This document shows, piece after piece, positions 37,375-60,386 of a stretch of DNA of 64,000 nucleotides (positions within the stretch are counted from its first letter, which is position 1; each line of letters begins with the position of its first letter). The stretch is from contig OY744616.1 in the NCBI GenBank assembly GCA_963556255.1, forward strand, positions 6,760,956 through 6,824,955. The letters are read 5' to 3'. This stretch comes from Allolobophora icterica (Eukaryota; Annelida; Clitellata; Crassiclitellata; Lumbricidae). The notes below the pieces were generated by a model that saw only the letters and a program-made list of their open reading frames with translations, was not told where the DNA came from and made no database searches. The translations under genes were made by a program, and so were the position numbers.

Positions 37375-37487
37375 CTCTGTGTCTGTGTCTGTCTGTCTGT
37401 TTTTTTGTGTCTGTCTGTCCGTCCGTCCGTCCGTCCGTCCGTCCGTCCGTCCGTCCGTCCGTCTGTCTGGCTGTCTGTCTGTCTGTG

Positions 37488-37583
<96 letters not shown>
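37375..37583. repeat. (CCGT)n and (CTGT)n microsatellite
   Basis: CCGT block at about 37418-37460 inside a long CTGT run. Confidence 0.97.
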
Positions 37584-37904
37584 CAAATCTCTCTTACGGC
37601 AGACGCCTCGATATAGAGCCCGCACCGGAGAGAGCCCGCACTTCATTAGGACAGACGGGCTACGTGCACCGGGTGCAGACCCCGTATATATTAGGGCTAT
37701 GTTCGGCAACTACAAAGTGACGGGGCGGCATTGCGGAGAGTTCAAAGACTATCGACAACTGTCGCTAGTGTCGCCACCGTCGCGGTTCTATTTTTGGTTC
37801 GGACGTCGATGTAAAAATAGCTGCACACTGCCGAAATGCGTGTTATCCGTTCCGCCGGGTGTTGGTAAGGGAAGACTTGACGAAGGCAGACGAGAAGAGA
37901 CAGA

Positions 37905-38030
37905 GTCCGGGGAGGAGAAGAAGGAGGAGGAGGAGGAGAAAAAGAAGAAGAGGACGAAGAAGGAGGAGGAAGAGGAGAAGAAGAAAGAAGAAGAAGAAGA
38001 CGAAGAAGAAGAGAGTCTTGAAGGGTTTGC
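37905..38030. repeat. Purine GAA/GGA tract
   Basis: Reads as poly Glu/Lys; no support for coding. Confidence 0.85.
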
Positions 38031-38591
38031 TTCTTATGCATTCAACAAACATTGTCGACGCTACGGTAATAGTATCAACTCGAGATAAAAGCGTCAACGA
38101 CGTTCTTTGTCGACGGAATCGAGTTTCGAACAAAGGCGACAAAGATGAGAACGGCGATCGAGGTAGGTGCGAAAACTGTCGCTATCAAGAGGTCTTCATG
38201 AGATGAAGATCATCTTCTGTAAGCGGGTCTTATCGTTATTCTCGTTATCGTTATAGTCGTCTTAGCAGTTGTTGGTACCATCATTGTAATTGATGCGATC
38301 TTCGTCCACGGTTTTCCGCTTTTTCTTCATGAGATAAAGGTTATCTTTCGTAAGAGGGTCTTATCTTTATCGTCGTTATTGTCATCTTCGTCGTCGCAGT
38401 TATTGTTACCATCGTTGTAATCGTTAAAATCTTCGGCTTCAAGGTTTTCCACTTATTCCTAATCGGGTTCGTCATTTTTTTTTCGTCAAAGTTGTCATAT
38501 TCATCGCTATTGCCATTGTTGCCTTCATCGTTATCGTCTTCTTCGCTGTCGTAATCACTATCGTCATCTTCATCGTTAACTTCGTCTCAAT

Positions 38592-38887
38592 CTTCACCGT
38601 TTATTATCATCGTCATCTCCAGCTTTATCTCCGTTTCAATCTTCACCGTTTATTATCATCGTCATCTCCAGCGCTACCTTTGTCTTAATCTTCTCCGTTC
38701 ATTATCATCGTCATCTCCAACGCTACCTTCGTCTCAATCTTCATCGTTTGTTATCATCGTCATCTCCAGCTTTACCTGCGTTTCAATCTTCATCGTTTAT
38801 TATTATCGGCATCTCCAGCTTTAACTGCGTTTCAATCTTCATCGTTTATTATTATCGGCATCAAATCTTTGTTTCGTCGTGATCTTC
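38592..38887. repeat. 49-bp tandem repeat, six units
   Basis: Units start CTTCAYCGTTTATTATCATC and continue GTCATCTCCAGC... to TTTCAAT. 38220-38590 is related but more degenerate CATCGTTATC sequence. Confidence 0.9.
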
Positions 38888-39188
38888 AATGTTTATCATC
38901 TTCGTCATCTTCATCTCCATTGTCGTCATGAACAAAGAACATTGGTAATTTAGACCTATTGTATCTAGAGCGAAAACCAGACAAACTGCTTGTTTCTGTT
39001 ATAAACCAGTATCAAATTTCCGACCGCATTAGGGTAATTTCTTTTCCCCTTTGGATGATTCTAGGTAATAGCGTTCAAATTTCTTGCGACAGCATTTCGT
39101 GTGAAACTCGAGCCTTACATAAACAAAGCAGGGCGATTATTCTTGTAGCAGCTTTGAAATTAGGGCACTTTTATTATAGGCATATACT

Positions 39189-39397
39189 CAGGGCTGTAGC
39201 CGAGGGTATACGCGGGTATACAGCGTGTACTCACCTCTAGAGACCGTAAACTCACCTCACAAAATATTTATATTTATTTATATTAAAATACTGTAGTGTA
39301 TACTCACAAAATACTGTAGCGTATACTCACCTCTAATTTGTTTAGGAAAACTAACCATTAGCGTGTACTCACCTCTAATTTTACCACTACAGCCCTG
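39189..39397. mobile_element. hAT MITE, copy 1 (209 bp)
   Basis: Termini CAGGGCTGTAG and CTACAGCCCTG with perfect 8-bp target duplication CATATACT at 39181-39188 and 39398-39405. The interior has three ACTCACCTCTA blocks. Same family as 50777-50992, in opposite orientation. Confidence 0.92.
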
Positions 39398-39674
39398 CAT
39401 ATACTGTCTTAGAAATTGGCTCACTGCACGAAGACTAGATGCTTCATTTTTTGTCTATGATATTCTAGTAGTTGCGGAGGCTTTTAATATTTTCGGGACG
39501 CGTTAAGATCGTGAGGGATGATTGCTATATAATACCGCTCGTGAAACTGGAATTTTGTTCATAGAATTTCTGCGTAGGATAATAAAAAGCAGGTGCTTCT
39601 TTGTGTAAGAAACTGAATCGGTTTGTTCCTTTTCGCGCGTTGAAGTTTATTTGTGGTAGGTGAATTTGCAGTCA

Positions 39675-40025
39675 CCCATTTATCCATCCATCCATCCATC
39701 TATCCATCCATCCATCCATCCATCCATCCATCCATCCATCCATCCATCCATCCATCCATCCATCCATCCATCCATCCATCCATCCATCCATCCATCCATC
39801 CAACCATAAATCCATAAATCAATAGATCTATAAATCCGTTCGCCCGTCCATCTATCCATCCATCCATTCATCCATCCACTCATCCGTCCATCTATCCATC
39901 CACAAATCTGTTCGTCCACCCATCTATCCATCTATCCACTCATCTATCCATCCATCCATTCATCCATCCATTCATCCATTAACTCATCCATCCACTCATT
40001 CACTCATCCATCCATCCATCCATCC
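39675..40025. repeat. (ATCC)n microsatellite
   Basis: Pure ATCC at about 39680-39800, then ATCT/ATTC variants up to the start of the neurotrophin-like exon 1. Confidence 0.95.
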
Positions 40026-40066
40026 ATTCCAGGGATGTGGATGCTGTTGAACAGGTGTCGAAGGTG

Positions 40067-51508
<11,442 letters not shown>

Positions 51509-51704
51509 CCCAAGTCGCGAAGTCTGCACGTGGTCGTGTGCGGCGTCAGTTCTTCGACTTGAAAAATCAGAGAATGAGTCAATTTTGAGCCGTTTCTTCT
51601 GATTAAAACCTCACGTGAATCTGATGTAATATATCTGGTGATCATTAGCAGTATTACAGAAATGCGAATTCGTGTTAATTTGACGTAAATACGATATTTA
51701 TGTG

Positions 51705-51980
51705 CCATCTCTTTTCAGCCGTGCTTGGGACTGGAGCGCCTCTGAGTATTGTAGAGGCGTTATATCGTTCTGATTGATTGATTGATTGACTGACTGACTG
51801 ACTGACTGACTGACTGACTGACTGACTGACTGACTGACTGACTGACTGACTGACTGACTGACTGACTGACTGACTGACTGACTGACTGACTGACTGACTG
51901 ACTGACTGACTGACTGACTGACTGACTGACTGACTGACTGACTGACTGACTGACTGACTGACTGACTGACTGACTGATTG
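51705..51980 (+). mobile_element. LINE 3' UTR with (TGAC)n tail
   Basis: 'GGAGCGCCTCTGAGTATTGT' and 'AGAGGCGTTATATC', the + strand form of the common 3' signature, followed by about 200 bases of (TGAT)/(TGAC)n. Confidence 0.7.
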
Positions 51981-52294
51981 ATAAAGCCTTTGTAATGTAC
52001 GAATAAAAGCGATATATAAATGGCAAACGAGGAGTAAGCCGAGCACAGGAAATGGAGATGAGTAGAGCCGATGAGATGGGTGCAGAGAGCTGAGCACATC
52101 AGTGAATTGGAAGTACAAAAGTAGCAGATCAGAACATTGAAATTCCAAAAGATACTAATTATCCTCTTCTCAATATATCTTGCCCCAGAGATGACGTGTA
52201 AGAATAATATAATTGCGCTATAGAAGCTCTGAGCACGGATTAGATTACATCGATTGTTAACGGCGCTATAGAAATCAGTAGACTGTATTTGATT

Positions 52295-52604
52295 AGGGGG
52301 TGCTCGATAGTGTAGTGGTTAACGTACTGGACTATGGAGCGAAACCGAAAAGTCGGGGGTTCAAATCCCCGCGTGGGCGGAAATTTGGTTCGAGACCTCT
52401 TCTTTACCTGCACCCCCTAGCCAACTCAGCTACAATGAGTACACTGACCGTACACATGTCGCTGGGAAGATGAGACGGCGAGGGAGAGGACTGGCCACCC
52501 ACTCTCACATGCCGAGGCTAAGAAAATGAAGTCGCTAATACGTCATACCAGTGGCTCCCTATGAGGCTATAGTTTAAGGGACTGCTCTTCTTGTTCTTCT
52601 TCTA
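52295..52604 (+). mobile_element. SINE family A, full length
   Basis: Best copy. tRNA-like head with A box TAGTGTAGTGGTTAACG and B box GGGGTTCAAATCCCC, the 'CCCCTAGCCAACTCAGCTAC' body, 'GAGGGAGAGGACTGGCCACC', 'CCGAGGCTAAGAAAATGAAG' and a (CTT)n end. Confidence 0.9.
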
Positions 52605-52605
52605 G

Positions 52606-52700
52606 ATTGCATCTACTGTAGTCTTATTTCTGGTGCACAATGTATCAACTGATGGCGCACCAAAACTCAACCATAATCAGTTCATTGAAGATCAGTCTTC
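52606..52700 (-). mobile_element. SINE family C fragment
   Basis: 'TGGTGCACAATGTATCAACT' and 'GATGGCGCACCAAAACTCAA' directly adjoin the family A copy. 52701-53500 holds nothing I recognise. Confidence 0.5.
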
Positions 52701-53502
52701 TCGACTTCGTGATTCCATGTATTCGAAATTTACTTCTCAGTGTCGTGTCTCAACATTCCAAATAATTAAACCTGCATTTAACTAATTGTCTCACGAGTGA
52801 CAAAATAATTGTCTTGAATATCTGAAATGGTATCGTCGTTGTCAACAATAAAGTGTGAACGAACTACGTTTAGTTTTTCCTTTTAAAATCATTGTAAGAG
52901 CAAAGCTAAACCTCCCTTGACTACTCCACCCAGTGTTCCAGTTTTCTACAAGAGCTGGGGCCTGGGGGTCGACAGTTTTACAGATTACCAAAGTACTCGA
53001 ACGCAGGTAACAGATTTAATGTTGTTAATATTTTGCACGTGAAACAACTGGCGACTCATGAGATATTTTACTCTCCTCTTTAAGCATGTTTACATAGCAA
53101 ACAAGAACTAAAATGGTCACACATCTAGCAACAAAGAAACAGGAAACACAATCTATAGAACTATTGTATACTTTAGCTTAAAAGTAATTTTAACCCGTTT
53201 GTAACTATTTCATTGGTAGTCCAGTGGATTTGTCCAAAGCACAATGCAGGGCAGCTTCAAGCCAAGAAATAAGCTATTTTTCTCATTCCATGCTGTAAGA
53301 GGCGGAACATTTATGCTGTGAAAGAGCTGGAGGTCAAAACCTGATCCGGCGACATCTTTTCAGTAACTGAGAGGCTAGAAGAAGAGTTAGGGTGACCTCC
53401 CTTAACACCTCGACAGCTGAAACGTTAAACTCTACCTAGATTTGCCTGTTTTCCGGCAGGTGCTTAGTCAAAACATAATCGATAGGCGGGGTGAAAACGA
53501 TT

Positions 53503-53775
53503 CTAGGTCAAGATCCGAAGGGTCAGACAGTCAGACGGTGGGGTGGTGTTTAGAGGGAGGTAAGGGGAAGAGAAGGTATTGAGATAGGATTTGTGAAAGA
53601 GCAGTGTTTTCAGTTTTGGATGGGAGACCTGTGGAGAGATAACAAGTGTTGAGTTTTGGTGAGTAGGGCCTACGTAGGATGGATCAGATATTTGGTGTAA
53701 TTCTGACAGGATGAGTAGGTAGTATAAACGCGTATAAATTGGTAGAAACTGAAGGGGTCGAGACCATTTGGTCAC
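53503..53775 (-). mobile_element. LINE ORF2 C-terminal fragment
   Basis: PKLKTLLFHKSYL at about 53620-53580 is the terminal LINE motif. The upstream part is degenerate. Confidence 0.55.
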
Positions 53776-53881
53776 TATAAGAAAACGTGCTTCGACTTTA
53801 AAACGTCCATAAGGACAGATATGTTTTCAAATTTTTCTCCCCACAGTCGCCACCTAGCGAACTTAGCTCGTATGCAGTCAG

Positions 53882-54010
53882 TGCGATAATCAGACGACGA
53901 AGGAGAGGACTGGCCACCGGTCCCCATATGCCGAGGCCAAGAAAATGAAGACGTTTACACTTCATCGCCTACTTATGGCTTCCTCTCGAGAATGGCTTCC
54001 GAGGAAACTC
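53882..54010 (+). mobile_element. SINE family A, 3' fragment
   Basis: 'AGGAGAGGACTGGCCACCGG', 'ATATGCCGAGGCCAAGAAAA' and a degenerate tail. 54011-54410 holds nothing I recognise. Confidence 0.65.
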
Positions 54011-54479
54011 TCTACTAGCCGTACAGAAGAAGTGGCAGATTTCCTTTAGGAATTTTAAACGAGACCATGGGTTAGGTGAGGCACATTCTAGAGTGCGGCA
54101 CATTCCTGAGGGCGACAAACTCCAGACAGACAGAGAAGCAGACAGACAAAAATAGAGAGGGAACTCTTTTGAGTTTACCCTGATATGTCTGGTCATCCCA
54201 TCGATAATATGTGTAGTCAATGTACTCAATTATTACATTTGAATTCGCCATGTGGCTCAAATGCAGCAGAAAACTCGAAATTTCGGCGGGATTCATTCTC
54301 CTAAGAAATTTTCCAGTAAAGCAAGATCTTGAAAATGGTTCCCCCAACTCAACTCTCCAAGTTATTATATCAACCATTCGAAACGCGAAATTACACCATA
54401 ACTTAATTACGAATCGTAACTCCAATTTTCTAAAGCTAAGCGCAAAGCACCTGCTTATTCACTAGCGAATAACAGCACT

Positions 54480-54770
54480 TTGTACCGATATCAATAATAA
54501 TAAAAATAATAATAAAATCGAGAAGTACTCGGGGTTGTCATCGTCACACCTCTTTTTGCCCAATGCTCTTGAATCACTGAGTCCCATCACTTCTGTCGGG
54601 TTTAGCTTCATCCGTGAGGTTGGTCAGCGTCACTCGTCCGTTTCTCGAGAGCCGCAGGAGGTCAATTTTCTCTTTCAGCGCTTTTCCATCTGCATCCAGC
54701 GCTACAACGCCATCGCATTTCGTGGCACATTCACTAATGTTACGGAGGACGAGGCCTGATTTCTCAGACA
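54480..54770 (+). mobile_element. LINE ORF2 C-terminal domain, 5'-truncated copy 1
   Basis: Encodes LFQRFSICIQRYNAIAFRGT and upstream SLSPITSVGFSFIREVGQR, homologous to the last 75 residues of the element at 55000-55850. Short (AAT)n upstream at 54492 and TAG/TTG/TAA arrays downstream. Confidence 0.8.
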
Positions 54771-54814
54771 TTCAACAACAGCTCCTGGCACAATTTCTTT
54801 AGACCTCTGAGGGA

Positions 54815-54855
54815 TTAGTAGTAGTAGTAGTAGCAGTAGTAGTAGTAGTAGTAGT

Positions 54856-54891
<36 letters not shown>

Positions 54892-54922
54892 TGTTGTTGT
54901 TGTTGTTGTTGTAATAATAATG

Positions 54923-54983
<61 letters not shown>

Positions 54984-54995
54984 TAATAAAATAAA
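54815..54995. repeat. (TAG)n, (CAG)n, (TTG)n, (TAA)n array
   Basis: Four trinucleotide blocks in series between two LINE fragments. Confidence 0.95.
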
Positions 54996-54999
54996 TAAA

Positions 55000-55850
55000 T
55001 AAACGCACGCAGGACGACACTCCCGAGCGGAGTGTTAGAAACCATCACTGCTCAAAAAGTTTGGGATAGACCACTGATTGAGAAAGATATATCGGAGGTG
55101 TGGTCCTCGGCGACAGATCCGCTCAGCAGGGCTAGATTGGGGGCAGTGACTTCCGCTCATGCAGGAGATTGGATGTCTGTATTCCCAATAGCTTCCTGTG
55201 GGCTGTGTCTCAGCGATGAGGCTGTCCGGGTGGCGATAGGCCTACGCCTAGGTCTAGAGCTCAGCGAACCACACCAGTGCCAGTGCGGTGTGATGACGGA
55301 CCAGGGAGGACATCATGGACTGGTCTGTAGACTGTCTGGAGGGCGAGCAAGCAGGCATTTTACGATAAACGATATAATCTGGAGAGCACTCCAACGAGCT
55401 GAAGTTCCAAGCACCAAAGAACCAACAGGATTATTTCGAAGCGATGGTAAAAGACCAGATGGAGCAACGTTGATCCCGTGGTCAAGAGGAAAATACATGA
55501 CTTGGGACGCCACCAGCGTACACACGTGCGCAAACTCCTATATACACCTGACTTCCATAACGCCAGGAGCAGCAGCAGAAATGGCAGCCACCAGGAAGAC
55601 CACAAAATATGCAGAAATCCCCACTACCCACAATTTTATTCCAGTGGCACTAGAAACCCTTGGTCCCATCAATGCTCAGGGCAGGGAGTTCTTATCAGAA
55701 CTAGGTCGGCGTTTGACCGTTGTTTCGGGGGATCCGCAGGAGACAGCACGCCTCTTTCAGCGTCTTTCAATTTGCACGCAACAATTTAATGCCGTTGCAT
55801 TTCGAGGCACTTTTACACAACTGACAGGTGAAGATGACCGTTAACTCCAG
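55000..55850 (+). mobile_element. LINE ORF2 C-terminal region, copy 2 (best preserved)
   Basis: An open frame of about 270 residues (55032-55844). In order: RARLGAVTSAHAGDWMSVFP, a zinc-knuckle-like C-x-C-x(10)-H-H-x(3)-C (CQCG to GLVC), INDIIWRALQRAEVPSTKEP, DGKRPDGATLIPW, TWDATSV and LFQRLSICTQQFNAVAFRGT. This is the region after reverse transcriptase in a widespread non-LTR element family; the transcriptase itself is absent, so the copy is dead on arrival. It should not be called a host gene. (TAA)n follows at 55918. Confidence 0.85.
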
Positions 55851-55917
55851 AACAACCAAGCTCTTCGGATAGTTTCTAGGAGCCTGAGGGATTACTTGTA
55901 CCTCGGGCGAAAAAAAT

Positions 55918-56125
<208 letters not shown>

Positions 56126-56614
56126 CATGAACCAACGCATCACGTATACTCTACTACAAGTTCCTTTAATGTAACGACTCTTTCAGTAAAAACTGTTCTA
56201 TATAAAGACTAACAAATACACGCCATAGATCTACAGCTACGAGACAATCCTTCAAATACAAAGAGGAACAGGTGTGCGTATACAAATGACTTCAGCGCTG
56301 ACTACCTTTGCACAAAACCTATGTACAGTACTTGGAATGTATGGAAGTATGCTCAGCAAATCGTTCATAGTTCAAAGTTACATACAGAAATCACATAATT
56401 ATATACTTATATATACACACATATATACTTGTTAAGTGTATTTAACATAAACTGTATGCAAATATACGTGTGTATATCTATGTTCATGTAAAACACGATT
56501 TAACCTACGTACAGTTCAGTCATACTCGCCACGGTTTCAGATATCGTGACTGCGTGCACAAGCTAAGTGCTAAATAACGAAAAAAGATATATTTAATGTT
56601 GATCATTCATAATT

Positions 56615-56661
<47 letters not shown>

Positions 56662-56999
56662 CATTATTATTTATACTGGTCGTATAAAATAAATATATAT
56701 ATGCAAATTATGTATGCTGTATATTAAATATATCTATACATGGTATGTGCAGAAGTTAATATCATCCAACGGTAGCGGACGTCACACTTACTTAAATCTG
56801 AAACCTGGCAAATAAAAGACCAATATTTGCTATACATCTAGAACGTAAAATTTGAGAAAAATGAAGCATTTCGTAAATTTTGCAACCGAAAACACGAATT
56901 AAAAAGTATTAAGCAACATGTTACAGAATGTCAAATGTGACAATAGACAAATGTGACAATAAAATATGACAATAAAATGTGACAATTGACGAACAACAT

Positions 57000-57438
57000 T
57001 GGAGTTTGTTGTGGATCTCCTGTGGTCGGTCTTCTCTTTTAAGTGGCGGATCTCAGATTAGAGATGACCTCAGATCCGATGGGGTTCGGCAGAATTTTAA
57101 TCTCCGGTTGTGTGTCAAATGCAAAGGAAGAGGTACTACAAAAGATGGGATAGGAAAGATCTGTGATGGAAAACAAAAGAGTGAGACAGAGGAAGTGGAA
57201 AGGTCACATACTGAGAGGAGGCTCCCTCATGAGAATTATCATGGAGGGGGAAAGGAGGGAAAGTGAATGAGAGGAACATCTAGACGGATGCTGTTGGACT
57301 GGATGATGGTGGATGGAGTGAGTAAGCTGAAGGAGGAAGCCCAACATCGAGAGGAGTGGCGCCATTGGACTTTTGAACCTTCCGGAGCTAACAGATCTTG
57401 AAGAAGATGTGCAAACACCAAAGTATCTAGGTTTGCAA
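57000..57438 (+). mobile_element. RTE-like LINE ORF2 end, degenerate
   Basis: Pieces in changing frames: RKWKGHILRGGSLMRIIMEG, then a DGCCWTG.WW segment and a final REEWRHW-like block correspond to the GHxLRM...EGK..GRRxRGRP...WxDD...A.DRxxWR tail of RTE-type LINEs. Confidence 0.5.
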
Positions 57439-57439
57439 C

Positions 57440-57724
57440 CAGGGCCGCATCAAGGCTAGTGCGGGCCCGGGTGCTGTGATTGCGAGTTTCAGCACAGAAA
57501 AAATTTGATGACATTTCTTGGGGGAATTTTTTATGACCTATATTGGGGAATATTTGATGACCATTTTTTGGGAACTCTTCTTACACAAACTTTGATGAAT
57601 TTTTTGGGAATTTGTTCTTACATTAACATTTTTTACGTACTTCCGAAAATGCGGGCCCCAAAAATCTGCGGGCCCGGGTGCTGCAGCACCCTTAGCACCC
57701 CCGCCTCCCCTTAATGCGGGCCTG
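57440..57724. mobile_element. hAT MITE, 285 bp
   Basis: Termini CAGGGCCGCATCAAG and CTTAATGCGGGCCTG, inverted with two mismatches. Target duplication TTTGCAAC (57432-57439) and TTTACAAC (57725-57732), seven of eight. Interior repeats TTTTTTGGGAA.. and GCGGGCCCGGGTGCTG. Confidence 0.85.
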
Positions 57725-58262
57725 TTTACAACTTACACGTACCACAGCTGTTTCTCGCAACGCCACTAATTATTTACATTCAGAACATGACATTGGCCAG
57801 TTTAACGACGATAGTGTACTAAAAGTGACTGGGAAACCAATGTAGCTCGTCGTTTAAGTGCTACATGTGCGATTGCTTTAAGATCACTCTTCATCAGAAA
57901 TGACATACTTTCGTCTTCCCGACAGAAATCAGTCATGCAGATCAGACTGCTTGGAAAGCAGTTTTAGAATAACTTCTGCCCTTATAATTGATAAAAAAGA
58001 CAAATAAAATATTTTTTCTATGGAACAGCCAAAAGAAATCTTGTAGGCTATCTAAATAATATCAAAATCAAAATGGGCATCGTACATGGGAATCAAGTGG
58101 ATACTGCACTTAAAATATTTAGAAATTGAAACTGAAACTTTTAGTTGACGTTAACGGAAACGGAGATCGGAACTGATATTTCACGGCTAAGAAAATAGAA
58201 ATCGAAACAAATGTTCGAGTCGATGTGAAATAAATTGCACTGGATCCAATCAGTCAAAACCC

Positions 58263-58535
58263 ATCACACTCTACACGCGTTAATTGGTTAACCTAATATA
58301 ACCATATTGGTCAACCTAATAACCAAAATGATCAACCTAATAACCAAATGGTCAACCTAATAACCAAACTGATCCACATAATAACCAAATTGGTCAACAT
58401 AACAACCAAATTGGTCACCTTAATAACCAATTGGTTAACCTAATATAACCAAACTGGTCAACCTAGTTACCAAATTGGTCGCCTTAATAACCAAATTGGT
58501 TGACCTAATAATCAAACTGGTCAACCTAATGACCA
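58263..58535. repeat. About 19-bp minisatellite
   Basis: GGTCAACCTAATAACCAAA units, about 13 with small changes. 57733-58262 holds nothing recognisable. Confidence 0.92.
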
Positions 58536-58805
58536 CACACTGCTCCACGACCGTCTATATAATTCACACACAAACACAATACATTGCTAAATGACCTTTC
58601 TCGCGTCACATTTACCTAATGGACAAGTGACGGCGCCTGACACTCAAAATCGTCGCCACTCTAACATGACGCGCCACTTAATGGTGGCGCATGCGTACAG
58701 CGATGTCTTCAACGCGCTCTGTACATACATACATACAGACAGACAAACAGCAGTGTCACGATGCACTGTGGGTGATGACGTCATACATCCGGGCATCGTC
58801 TGTCA

Positions 58806-58999
58806 TCAGCACTGGCTGCAGTTTCCGGTGGATGAGAGGTTGGGGGTCTGGGTGAGTCGCTTTGTCTGTGGGTTGTTTAGAATGGTTGGGTTGGCGTCCA
58901 GGGATTTGCTCATCTTGTCGCAGATGAGGTCAACGAGGCGCTCGAAGACGTAGTTGACGTTGATGTTGTCCTTCGCTGACGTCTCGAAGAACTCCATGC
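58806..58999 (-). CDS. Rab3: Rab3 exon 4
   Basis: Completes Gly157, then residues 158-220 and a tandem TGA TGA stop. Contains the TSAK motif and the hypervariable tail, which ends N-C-S-Q-C. Acceptor gtttag. No clear AATAAA was found close downstream. Confidence 0.95.
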
Positions 59000-60341
59000 C
59001 TAAACAACCGTTCGGTTCATTCACTCGTTCGTTCATTCATTCATTCATTCGTTCATTCATTCGTTCGTTCATCGGTTCGTTTATTCATTCATTTATTTGT
59101 TAATTCACACGTTCATTCATTCATTCGTTCATTCATTCATTCATTCGTTCATTCATTCATTCGTTCATTCATTCATTCGTTCGTTCATTCATTCATTCGT
59201 TCATTCATTCGTTCGTTCATTCATTCATTCGTTCGTTCATTCATTCGTTCGTTCATCGGTTCGTTTATTCATTCATTTATTTGTTAATTCACACGTTCAT
59301 TCATTCATTCGTTCATTCATTCATTCATTCGTTCATTCATTCATTCGTTCATTCATTCATTCGTTCGTTCATTCATTCATTCGTTCATTCATTCGTTCGT
59401 TCATTCATTCATTCGTTCATTCATTCATTCGTTCGTTCATTCATTCGTTCGTTCATTCATTCGTTCATTCATTCGTTCGTTCATTCATTCGTTTGTTCAT
59501 TCATTCGTTCATTCATTCGTTCATTCGTTCATTCGTTCGTTCATTCATTCGTTCGTTCATTATTCCGTTCACTCGTTCGTTCGTTCATTCATTCATTAAT
59601 TCACTCATTTGTGCAATCACTCGTTTATTCATTCGTTCAATCTTTCTGTCGCTCGTTCAGCCATTCATTCAATTACTAACTCATCCATTTATCCATCCAC
59701 ATATCCATACGTGCGTCCGTCCGCCAACTTACTCACTCACGCGCTTATTCGCTCATTTATTGAGCCTATCGTAACTGATCTAGTTGCTTGACAGACAGAC
59801 AGACACTCAAACAGACACAAACAGACACGCAGATAGACACACACGGAGAAATACGCATACACCCAGAAAGACACACAGATACAGATACGCTGAGATCTGT
59901 CGTATACAATGGCTGACCTAGTTGGTCGGCGAGGCGTCTTCCTCTCTCCGTTGAGACGACTCTCTCGTCTTCCAGGTCGCATTTGTTTCCAACAAGAACC
60001 ACCTGTGCATTGTCCCATGAATATGTCTTGATCTGTGTGCACCTGCAACAGGTCAAAGTTCGCCAGGCTCAGCCGCAGACCACCCACCGACTGACAATGC
60101 ATTCAGACAATGGACCTACGAACACCTGGAGAAGATTCTGATAGCCATGATTATCGGCTGAGAGGGACTCACAGAGAAAGAAACAAATGCAGAGATACAG
60201 AGAGAAAGAGAGACAGGCAGAGAAAGAGGATGAGATAAAGAAAGACAGAGAGAGATATATGTATACATCATACATAAAGAGAGACAGGGAGTTAGAGTTA
60301 GAGTTAGAGTTAGAGTTAGAGACAGAGACAGAGACAGAAAC

Positions 60342-60386
<45 letters not shown>

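Noticed and set aside
37292..38088. 245-residue + strand frame ending in a Glu/Lys-rich stretch
   Set aside because: It is a CTGT microsatellite fused to a purine tract. The short unique middle shows no domain or splice signals.
52295..52370. A functional tRNA gene at the head of the SINE
   Set aside because: It has A and B boxes but poor acceptor pairing, is joined to the SINE body, and recurs as a family.
55032..55844. A 270-residue frame as a host gene
   Set aside because: Recognised as the C-terminal region of a non-LTR retrotransposon, with two more copies in this window and TAA tails.
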